From the NCBI GenBank assembly GCA_964473525.1, contig CAYYPK010000028.1, positions 17,131 to 81,130 of the forward strand: a stretch of 64,000 bases of DNA, given 5' to 3'. Origin of the DNA: GCA-2687025 sp964473525. GTDB lineage: Bacteria > Poribacteria > WGA-4E > GCA-2687025. The translations under genes and the position numbers were made by a program. The notes under the pieces were generated by a model. It ran no database searches. It saw only the letters and a list, made by a program, of their open reading frames with translations, and was not told the DNA's origin. The stretch's first letter is position 1, and each line of letters starts with the position of its first letter. This document shows, piece after piece, positions 41,008-48,124 of the stretch.

Positions 41008-41765
41008 GCCGCGGCCCCTTGCGCGCTTCGCCCGTGGCCGCGCTTCTTGGTGAAGCCAACCGCGACGAACGTCCCGACGAATATCGCGCCCGCGACGATC
41101 GGCACGACGCTGAACCGCGTCTTCCCAATGACGACGGGGAAGGGGATCGTCTCGTAGAAGCCGGGCCTCGGCTCGAACGTCACGTTGACGAGGTACTTCT
41201 CGGGATCTTCGAACTTGTAGCTGGCTTTGTATTCGTTGTATTCGGGCGCCACAGGTTGCGGCTCAGAGAAGAACTTCTCGCCGCGGAGGAACTTCACCGT
41301 GCTGACGGACATCTCGATCGGCTTCCCGTAGACCGCGCCGGTCATGGCGTGCTTGATGTATGTCGACACGCGCACGATGTCGCCCGGCTGAGGGTTGCCG
41401 GGGTAGATGGAGAACGTGACGTCGTACCCCTCCGCCTCGGCGTCTATGACCATCGTCGGGATCTGCGGGTAGTCCTCGGTGTAGAGGTAGTGCGGCAGTC
41501 CCAGTTGGTGGTGCGCGTGAGCGGCAGACACGAGGGCAAGGAACAGGGCGCAGGCGACCCACCGTGCGCAGGCGCCAAGTGCAGCCTGGGCGGGCCACCC
41601 GCAAGCGTCCTCCCCTTGCAGGGGAGGATTGAGGTGGGCTCGCTGCGTGCTCGGTGTCGCGGCTGCGTCCTCGTCTGCGTGCTTCCGACCCCATCCTAAC
41701 CTTCCCCTGCCAGGGGAAGGGATCCAGAGAGCGGCGCGGGATGGGTGTGTGCCGTGCCCTGTCAT
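41004..41765 (-). CDS. Periplasmic beta-sandwich protein with C-terminal membrane anchor; N-terminus made of palindromic repeats
   Basis: 253 residues from the ATG that overlaps the upstream stop (ATGA). Residues 15-52 are encoded by two inverted palindromic repeats (IPSPGRGRLGWG, HLNPPLQGE). The hydrophobic signal core starts only at about residue 69 and ends AAHAHH, a 68-residue lead that is far too long. The mature part (about residues 85-220) is all-beta (YDVTFSIYPGNPQPGDIV, YLVNVTFEPRPGF), loosely like YtkA/FixH domains. A single helix (VVPIVAGAIFVGTFVAVGF) closes it. Role unknown; probably a structural or metal-handling accessory of the chain. No better start codon exists in the frame. 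Confidence 0.65.
   Translation of the reverse strand: MTGHGTHPSRAALWIPSPGRGRLGWGRKHADEDAAATPSTQRAHLNPPLQGEDACGWPAQAALGACARWVACALFLALVSAAHAHHQLGLPHYLYTEDYPQIPTMVIDAEAEGYDVTFSIYPGNPQPGDIVRVSTYIKHAMTGAVYGKPIEMSVSTVKFLRGEKFFSEPQPVAPEYNEYKASYKFEDPEKYLVNVTFEPRPGFYETIPFPVVIGKTRFSVVPIVAGAIFVGTFVAVGFTKKRGHGRSAQGAAA
41609..41638. repeat. Palindromic repeat element, copy 1
   Basis: Arms CCTCCCC / GGGGAGG around TTGCA, followed by ATTGAGGTGGG. The same kind of element occurs in opposite orientation about 70 bp away. It resembles the dispersed palindromic elements often mistranslated as NPPLQGE-type peptides. Confidence 0.7.
41689..41720. repeat. Palindromic repeat element, copy 2 (inverted relative to copy 1)
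   Basis: Perfect 10-bp arms CCTTCCCCTG / CAGGGGAAGG separated by one base, with CCCCATCCTAA on one side, the reverse complement of a TTAGGATGGGG tail like that of copy 1. It lies inside the same gene's 5' part. Confidence 0.7.
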
Positions 41766-42346
41766 GCGGCGGCCTCCGTCCGGAAAATGCGGATGGCCTT
41801 CACGTCCTGGAGACAGACTTCCTCGCACAGACCGCAGCCGACGCACCGCTCCGCGTCCACCTTCGGGTGCCGCTGCTTCTCCAACCGCACGGCGTTGACC
41901 GGACAGATCGTATAGCACGCGCCGCACACGCCCTGCCGGAGGTACGGGAGGCACAGCCGTTCCTCAATGACGGCGACGCCCATCGCGACGTCCTTCTTGC
42001 TCGTGATGGGTCGCAGCACACCCGCGGGACACGATGTCGTGCATTCCAGGCACAGGTCGCACGCCGTCTCCGACGCGACTATGTACGGCGTGTGCGCGCG
42101 AACGCCGTCGGCGTCCTTCTGGAAGAACTGAATGCAGTTGATAGGGCACGCCTGCCCGCACAGGTCGCAGTTGATGCACCCCGCGAGGAAGTCCTCCTCC
42201 GCGACGGCGCCAGGAGGCCGCAGGTAGTTGACGTCGCCATGGCCGAACGACACCTGCGCGCGGGTCGCCTCTGGCTTCAGCCTCCGGGCCGCGAGAACAC
42301 CCAACGCCAGCGACGCCGTGGCTGTCACGAAGTTGCGCCGGTTCAT
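41762..42346 (-). CDS. NapG-like Tat-exported polyferredoxin (second copy)
   Basis: 194 residues. Tat-type start MNRRNFVTATAS. Cys clusters CINCDLCGQACP, CDLCLECTTSCP, CGACYTICP and CVGCGLCEEVC bind up to four [4Fe-4S] centres. The motif NYLRPPGAV after the signal is typical of NapG. NapG with NapH passes electrons from quinol to the periplasmic chain. Overlaps both neighbours by 4 nt. Confidence 0.87.
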   Translation of the reverse strand: MNRRNFVTATASLALGVLAARRLKPEATRAQVSFGHGDVNYLRPPGAVAEEDFLAGCINCDLCGQACPINCIQFFQKDADGVRAHTPYIVASETACDLCLECTTSCPAGVLRPITSKKDVAMGVAVIEERLCLPYLRQGVCGACYTICPVNAVRLEKQRHPKVDAERCVGCGLCEEVCLQDVKAIRIFRTEAAA

Positions 42347-43254
42347 GCTGCCGCCTTCTTCTCAGCGGGACGGCCGATCTCAAACGCGTAGACCAGCGCG
42401 CCTGGAGCGCACGCGGACACGCACTGCCCGCACTGGTCGCAGTCGGCGTTGAGGTCGGTCGTCATGGGTCTGAGGTCGTAAGGACAGATCGGGACGCAGT
42501 CGCCGCACTGGTCGCATTTGGCGTCGTTGCGAGAGATGCGCAGACGGCGTGCGAACGAAATGCCCGTATACACCGCGCCGCCCGGGCAGACGTAGCGGCA
42601 CCACCACCTACGCGACAGGATGAGTTCGAACAGGCACATAGCGGCGAGGATCAGCACGCCGCCGCCGAAGGCGCCGCGATACACGCGGTAGAACACCTCG
42701 CGGCTCATGATCGCGGGCGGATAGAGGAGCGACAGGACGGGAATGCCCACGATGTAGGCCACCGCGAGACCAACGCCCAAGACCACGTACTTCGTGTGAC
42801 GCCCGAAGCGCACGTTGCGGACGTTGTAGCCAGTCTTCTTGAGCAGGCTGCGCAGTTTGTCGTTGATCTCGAAGAACAGGTTCATGGGACACATCCAGCC
42901 GCAATACACGCGGCCGAGGATGAGTGTGACGAGGACCGGCAGAGCGATGGAGGCGATGAGAGGCCAGTGGAAGCGCGCCGCGGTCGTCGTTGATTCGAGC
43001 GCCGCCATCGGGTCGCTGACCTTGTGGCCGAAGAGCTCCGCGGTCCACACGCTGCCCTTGACCTGGTGCGCCATGTCGGCGGCCGTGTCGCGGTCCATCT
43101 CACCGAAGAGCGTGCCCACCGTGGAGAGCATCGCGGAGTTCTCGATGCCTCGGTAGTCCTTCTGCTGCACCTTCACGCCGTAGTAGTTCACCATCGGCAC
43201 GAGGACGAGGAAGGCGAGGACGAGCAGCTGTACCGAGCGTCTAGCGATCTGCAT
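42343..43254 (-). CDS. napH: NapH-like membrane Fe-S protein
   Basis: 303 residues with about four membrane helices (LLVLAFLVLVPMVNYYG, LIASIALPVLVTLILG, YVVLGVGLAVAYIVGI, VLILAAMCLFELIL). Cytoplasmic motifs CGWMCPMN, CRYVCPGG, CDQCGDCVPICP and CDQCGQCVSACAPG are those of NapH. It should form a quinol-oxidising pair with the NapG-like proteins on either side. It starts 2 nt after one NapG-like gene and overlaps the other by ATGA. Confidence 0.88.
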   Translation of the reverse strand: MQIARRSVQLLVLAFLVLVPMVNYYGVKVQQKDYRGIENSAMLSTVGTLFGEMDRDTAADMAHQVKGSVWTAELFGHKVSDPMAALESTTTAARFHWPLIASIALPVLVTLILGRVYCGWMCPMNLFFEINDKLRSLLKKTGYNVRNVRFGRHTKYVVLGVGLAVAYIVGIPVLSLLYPPAIMSREVFYRVYRGAFGGGVLILAAMCLFELILSRRWWCRYVCPGGAVYTGISFARRLRISRNDAKCDQCGDCVPICPYDLRPMTTDLNADCDQCGQCVSACAPGALVYAFEIGRPAEKKAAA

Positions 43255-43256
43255 GG

Positions 43257-43901
43257 CTATGCGCTTCTCGGCTCAGAGGTGACGTCGGGCGACCGCTCGT
43301 CGAACGGAATCACGCGGATCGCCTGCGGGTAGTGGTAGCAGATGCGCTCGCAGTTGCCGCAGCCCACGCAGTTCTCCGCCACGAGGATGGGGCGCTCATA
43401 CATGCCGATCTTGAGCGCCACGTCCTGCAACGGACACGCGCGGTAGCAGACGCCGCAGGTGCGCATGTTGTAGGAATAGCACAGGTTCGGATCGAGGACA
43501 GCGCGACCCATCTTGACTTTGGCCTGTATGTCTTCGAGCTCTCGTTCGACAGGCTGTAGCGACCCGGACGGGCAGACGTTGTTGCACTTCATGCAGAGCA
43601 TGCACCCCTGCTCCCGCGGGACGATGTACGGCGTCCCGGCGTTCTTGCCCGAGCCGAGGTCGAAGTAGTTAATGCACTGGTTCGGGCAGACATCGCCGCA
43701 CAGGCCGCAGCGGATGCACTTCTCCAGGAAGTCCGACTCGGAGAGCGCTCCGGGCGGCCGCAGGAACCTGCTAGGTCCCGCGGCCGCTGTGTTCCACCGG
43801 AGCAGTGGCAGGACATACACGGCCACCAATACGGCGAGGTGTCTCAGAAACCGTCGTCTTCCGACGGACGTCCTGAGTCGCTGTGTCAGTGATTCGAGCA
43901 T
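43257..43901 (-). CDS. napG: NapG-like Tat-exported polyferredoxin (first copy)
   Basis: 214 residues. Tat-like start (RRRFLRHLAVLV). FLRPPGALSE follows. Clusters CIRCGLCGDVCP, CMLCMKCNNVCP, CGVCYRACP and CVGCGNCERICY bind up to four [4Fe-4S] centres. AGGA precedes the ATG. It differs clearly from the second NapG-like protein encoded two genes downstream, so these are not recent duplicates. Confidence 0.87.
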   Translation of the reverse strand: MLESLTQRLRTSVGRRRFLRHLAVLVAVYVLPLLRWNTAAAGPSRFLRPPGALSESDFLEKCIRCGLCGDVCPNQCINYFDLGSGKNAGTPYIVPREQGCMLCMKCNNVCPSGSLQPVERELEDIQAKVKMGRAVLDPNLCYSYNMRTCGVCYRACPLQDVALKIGMYERPILVAENCVGCGNCERICYHYPQAIRVIPFDERSPDVTSEPRSA

Positions 43902-43943
43902 GTGCTTCCTGCCACTCTTCTCTTCTTGCGCCGTCGTGCCGCG

Positions 43944-45995
43944 CTAGCGGCTCGCGACGGCAGCCCCCTCGGTCGACTCGCCGGGAAGCGGCCGCATCCA
44001 GGACCGGATGTAGGCCACGATGTTGTTGATTTCCTCGTGGTCGAGTTCCTGCAGACCAGAAGTGCCGATGCCCCACGGACGCATCGGCGTCTTCGACCGA
44101 CCACGCACGATGGCGGCTTGTAGGAATCCGTCGCTCGCAGCGCGCAGGAACTCCTGGTTGCCCAACGCCGTGCCGACGCCGCCTTCGCCGTTCTGGCCGT
44201 GGCACTGGCTGCAGAGGTTCAGGTACGACTCCGCCCCGAGGTCGATGTCGCCAGAAACGATGTTGCTGACGATGCGGTCGCGCTCGACCTGGTCTCCGCC
44301 GCTGCGGATGTACGCCACCAGGTCGTTGACGTCGCTGTCCGACAGCTCTTGCAGGCTCAGACCGCTGTCGTTCCACTGGCGCATCGCGCGATGGCGACGA
44401 CCCCTCAGGATCGACTCCTTGATGAACTGGTCGCTGGCGGCGTCGCGGAAGTCGGCGTTCATGAGCGCCGTTCCAACCGAGCCCTGTCCCTCCGGCCCGT
44501 GGCACGGCGCGCATAGCCCGTTGAACAGCTCGCGTCCGCTCGCGAGGTCGCCGACGACAGGTTCGTCGCTCAGTTCGACCTGTGGTTCGTCCTGCCAGTC
44601 CTTCATGTAGGCGATGATCGCGGCGATCCAGGTGGCCTTCATGTACTTGTGGGAGATCATCGCCGTGTTGGCGCGGCCGTTGACGATCGTGTCGTAGAGG
44701 AACTCCTCGTCCGCGAGGATCAGGAAGTCCTGGTTGTTGAGGGACGGTCCTACGCCACCTTCGCCCTTGCCGCCGTGGCACCCCGCGCACTTGGAGCGAT
44801 AGAGCTTGCGCCCCGTGCGCTTGTTGGCTCGCGCGTTCTGCACGTCCTCGAACGTGGGTGGCTCTGGCTCGTGGCTACGGATGTAAGCGACGAGCGCGTC
44901 GATCTCTTCGTCGGTGAACCCACCGTTGCTCTCATCCCACGCGGGCATCTGCACACTGGGACGACCGCGATGGATCGTGAACCGGAGGAAGTCGTCGGAC
45001 GCGGCGGAGAGGAAGTCCTCGTTGTGCAGCGCCGGGTTGAACCGCTCCAACAGCGTGTTCTCAAGCCCTTGCGCCTTGTCGCCGTGGCATCCGGCGCAGT
45101 AGCGAGCGTATAGCTGCTCGCCAGTGAGATCCTTGCCACCTCCCTTGAACTCCTGGATGTAGGCCAGGTCGTAGTAGCTCGTTGGCAGGTCGGCGTCGTA
45201 GAGCGACATCGTGACGGTGATGAGGTCATCCATGTCCTCGTCGCTGATCTCCAGCGGAGGCATGACCGACCCGGGCGTCACCGCCTGCGGGTTCTGGAAG
45301 TGCTCGCGCAGCCAGTTCTCGACGGTGCGCTCGCCCTCGATGTGCTGGAACGTGTAGGCGTGGCGTATCTTGCTGCCCTGGTCGGTCAGGTCAGGACCCA
45401 GCGCCCCACCCTTGCCACGCACCTTGTGACACCCAAGGCAGCCGTTCTCGTAGAGCAGCTCACGCCCGTGCATCAGGGCTTCGCCGCCCGCTAGCTCCTG
45501 CTCGTCGTCAGAGACGGCGAGGTGGCACTTTCCACAGGCGGCTTGCGTGTGCTTCAGCGGGATCACCGGGTAGTCCCAGTGGACGCTCTCGTCGGTCGCG
45601 AACGCCTGCTCGCGCGACAGCGCGCGATCCTGCCCATCGTGGCAGATGGAGCAACCGTACTTCTCTACCGGGTGGTTCTTGAGGATGTCGCCACTGTGCG
45701 CGCGATGCGGCAGAGGGACATCCGCCATGTTGGGGTTGTCGATGCCGTTGTGGCAGCTTACGCAGCGGTCGACGCGCTTCAGGTCGTTCAGGATGACCTG
45801 CTTCACCTCGACGCTGAACTCAGCCGCCGCTTGCTTCTGCGCGGGCGTCTTGGCGCTGCGGTGCAGTATGTCCGCGAATTCGCTCTGGTAGTGCTTCCAC
45901 TCGCGCAGGAAGTTCTCCTCAATGGCCGCGAGCCCGAGGAAGACGATACAGACCAAACTCGCTACGATCGTGAGCTTCTTGAACAAACGGTCCAT
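43944..45995 (-). CDS. Membrane-anchored eight-haem c-type cytochrome with four tandem monohaem domains
   Basis: 683 residues with a single N-terminal membrane helix (LTIVASLVCIVFLGLAA). Eight CxxCH sites lie at residues 78, 115, 154, 186, 300, 403, 495 and 595. The first four form a compact multihaem head with extra His. The last four head repeated class-I cytochrome c units about 100 residues apart, each with a downstream YIR- or YMK-type helix and a Met that could be the sixth ligand. It follows cytochrome b in the operon, so it probably takes electrons from the Rieske/cytochrome b complex and delivers them to NapA. It is the best candidate to replace NapB and NapC. Confidence 0.9.
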   Translation of the reverse strand: MDRLFKKLTIVASLVCIVFLGLAAIEENFLREWKHYQSEFADILHRSAKTPAQKQAAAEFSVEVKQVILNDLKRVDRCVSCHNGIDNPNMADVPLPHRAHSGDILKNHPVEKYGCSICHDGQDRALSREQAFATDESVHWDYPVIPLKHTQAACGKCHLAVSDDEQELAGGEALMHGRELLYENGCLGCHKVRGKGGALGPDLTDQGSKIRHAYTFQHIEGERTVENWLREHFQNPQAVTPGSVMPPLEISDEDMDDLITVTMSLYDADLPTSYYDLAYIQEFKGGGKDLTGEQLYARYCAGCHGDKAQGLENTLLERFNPALHNEDFLSAASDDFLRFTIHRGRPSVQMPAWDESNGGFTDEEIDALVAYIRSHEPEPPTFEDVQNARANKRTGRKLYRSKCAGCHGGKGEGGVGPSLNNQDFLILADEEFLYDTIVNGRANTAMISHKYMKATWIAAIIAYMKDWQDEPQVELSDEPVVGDLASGRELFNGLCAPCHGPEGQGSVGTALMNADFRDAASDQFIKESILRGRRHRAMRQWNDSGLSLQELSDSDVNDLVAYIRSGGDQVERDRIVSNIVSGDIDLGAESYLNLCSQCHGQNGEGGVGTALGNQEFLRAASDGFLQAAIVRGRSKTPMRPWGIGTSGLQELDHEEINNIVAYIRSWMRPLPGESTEGAAVASR

Positions 45996-46007
45996 GCATC
46001 TGCCTCG

Positions 46008-47576
46008 TTAGTGGATGGGCCACTGCGCGCGCGACCAGAAGAAGTCCCAGTTCGGGCCGCGGAAGTATGTGCCTACGACGGTCAGGATGAGGAAGCCGAC
46101 CAGGAAGCAACTGAACAGGGCGATGGCCGCCATGCGCGTGGATCGCGTGCGCCGCAGCGTGTGCAGTGACCACCACGCGAACGCGAGGACGATGAGCGAG
46201 CCGGGGTTCGCGAACACGATGACGATCTGCTTCAGGTCCGGGAACCAGTCGCGTAGCCAGCCGACCTTGACCGTGAACGTCAGCAACGCCACGAGGAACA
46301 CGGCGGCGAAGATCGAGGAGAACAGCGCGACGCGCTTGCCCTGAGCGCCGGAGAACCAGACCCCGAAGTGCTCCTCTTCCTTGTCCAGGTAGGGCACCAT
46401 CATCAGCCCCACGAGGACGACGGTCGGAATCCCAATGCCGCCCATGAACGCCGAGTAGGAGACGAGCTCCTGCAAGCCGAGGAAGTACCACGGCGCCTTC
46501 GCTGGGTTCTCTGGGATGGACGGGTTCGCCAACTCCTTGAGCGGCGCGTCTACGAGGTACGCCACACCCAACATGACCGCCATCGTCAGCATGAGCACAG
46601 CCACCTCGGCCCACAGCGTCGTAGGCCACGTCATGACCGTGTTGTCCGGGCGGCGGTCGGCCGCTGGCGAGCGATCTCGGATGAGCGCCATCAGACCGTA
46701 CGTCTTGTTCGTGTCCAGAGCCGCTGTCGACCCGGCGTCCTCCATGGCTACGACTGGCGCCGCGATGCCCTCCTCACGGGCGAGGATCTCGTCGGCGTTG
46801 TCCGGGCGGCTCATCCCGCCGTCCTTGCGGATGCGCCAGAAGTGCACGCCGACCAGCGTTATCATGGCGATCGGGAGGATCATCACGTGCATGAGGTAGA
46901 AGCGCGTCAGCGCCTCCTGCCCGACCGTCTCGCCGCCGATGATGATCTTCTTCATCAGGCCACCGACGTCGAACCAGCTCGTCATACCCACGGCGTCGGT
47001 GAGCTCGCTAGGTGAGCCGGCGATATTGGCGCCGATCGTCACCGCCCAGTACGCCAACTGATCCCACGGCAGCAGGTAGCCCGTGTAGCTCAGCAGCAGC
47101 GTAAGGACCAGCAGCACCATCCCAATGAGCCAGTTGAACTTGCGCGACCGCTTGTATGAGCCCGTGAAGAACACCCGCGCCATGTGCAACAGCACGACGG
47201 CGACCATCGCGTGGGCTCCCCAGCGATGGATGTTCCTCATGTACTTTCCCGTCGAGACCACGAAGCTGATGTCGCGCACGTTGTCGTACGCGCGTTCGGT
47301 GCTGGGCGTGTAGTACATCATCAGCAGCACGCCCGTTGCCGTGAGCAGTAGGAAGAGGAAGAACGAGACCAGTCCCAGGCCCATCGTGAAGGACGGCCTA
47401 AGCGTCCACTTGTGCGTGCGGGCCGACTGGATGTGCAGGAAGAAGTTCTGGAAGATCGCTTGCGACTTGTCGCGGTCGGACCTGATGGGCCAACCGTGCC
47501 GCATCATCGATTCCTTGATAGACCCCGGAGCCTTCTTCAGGTTCTCCCCGAAAGTCCTGAGAGCCGCGTTCGCCAT
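46008..47576 (-). CDS. Cytochrome b of a Rieske/cytochrome b complex (b6f-style)
   Basis: 522 residues, with cytochrome b6 and subunit-IV parts in one chain. Haem ligands are HRWGAHAMVAVVLLH (His-x13-His) and HVMILPIAMITLVGVH (His-x14-His), the b6f-type spacing. The quinol-site PEWY motif is replaced by APWYFLGLQEL, lacking the Glu; variants of this kind occur in menaquinol complexes. About nine helices. It oxidises quinol and feeds the Rieske protein and the eight-haem cytochrome. AAGGGA ahead of the ATG. Confidence 0.92.
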   Translation of the reverse strand: MANAALRTFGENLKKAPGSIKESMMRHGWPIRSDRDKSQAIFQNFFLHIQSARTHKWTLRPSFTMGLGLVSFFLFLLLTATGVLLMMYYTPSTERAYDNVRDISFVVSTGKYMRNIHRWGAHAMVAVVLLHMARVFFTGSYKRSRKFNWLIGMVLLVLTLLLSYTGYLLPWDQLAYWAVTIGANIAGSPSELTDAVGMTSWFDVGGLMKKIIIGGETVGQEALTRFYLMHVMILPIAMITLVGVHFWRIRKDGGMSRPDNADEILAREEGIAAPVVAMEDAGSTAALDTNKTYGLMALIRDRSPAADRRPDNTVMTWPTTLWAEVAVLMLTMAVMLGVAYLVDAPLKELANPSIPENPAKAPWYFLGLQELVSYSAFMGGIGIPTVVLVGLMMVPYLDKEEEHFGVWFSGAQGKRVALFSSIFAAVFLVALLTFTVKVGWLRDWFPDLKQIVIVFANPGSLIVLAFAWWSLHTLRRTRSTRMAAIALFSCFLVGFLILTVVGTYFRGPNWDFFWSRAQWPIH

Positions 47577-47662
47577 GCCGTCAATCCCTTCAACAGACCG
47601 TTCGCGGAGCGTGTCGCCTAGCGCGGCGCCAAGCCCGTCCTCCTAGGCCCTCCGACGAGCCG

Positions 47663-48124
47663 TCACACCACCAACACGTGGTCGCGACCGACCTTCTTCT
47701 TCGAGTCGACCTGGAGCTGACCGTCCGGCGCGAGACTCACGCGGAACCAGTCGAGCGGCTTGGGCGCCGGGCCGCTGATGGGTTTGCCGACGCCGTCGAA
47801 TTCAGAACCGTGGCAGGGGCAGTTGAAACCCCACTCGGTGCGGCTCACGATGCACCCCAGATGCGTGCAGATCGCGGACATCGCGCGGAACCCCGTCGTA
47901 TCACGGATGATGAACACGTTGCGGTCGGGAACCGTGGCGAAACTGTTGACCGTGAAGTCACCGGGGTAGCCGATCTTGAACTTCCCGGACGGCTCGTTCA
48001 GCACCTTGGGCAGCGGGAGCTGAATGACGCCGATGAACGTCATCGCCCCCACGCCGAGGAGCGACCCCTTGGCCGCCTTGTCGAGGAAGTCCCTCCGTGA
48101 CAGGTCGTCGGCGCTGCTAGGCAC
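47663..48124 (-). CDS. Rieske [2Fe-2S] protein
   Basis: 153 residues from a GTG with GGAGG 6 nt upstream, overlapping the preceding gene by 8 nt. A Tat-like start (SRRDFLDKAAKG) precedes a membrane helix (GVGAMTFIGVIQLPL). The cluster is bound by CTHLGC and CPCHGSEFDG. Rieske partner of the adjacent cytochrome b. 86 nt separate it from that gene. Confidence 0.93.
   Translation of the reverse strand: MPSSADDLSRRDFLDKAAKGSLLGVGAMTFIGVIQLPLPKVLNEPSGKFKIGYPGDFTVNSFATVPDRNVFIIRDTTGFRAMSAICTHLGCIVSRTEWGFNCPCHGSEFDGVGKPISGPAPKPLDWFRVSLAPDGQLQVDSKKKVGRDHVLVV

Noticed and set aside
41766..41954. Longer N-terminus for the beta-sandwich protein
   Set aside because: It would lie inside the NapG-like gene in another frame, while the ATGA overlap at 41762-41765 matches the junctions around it.
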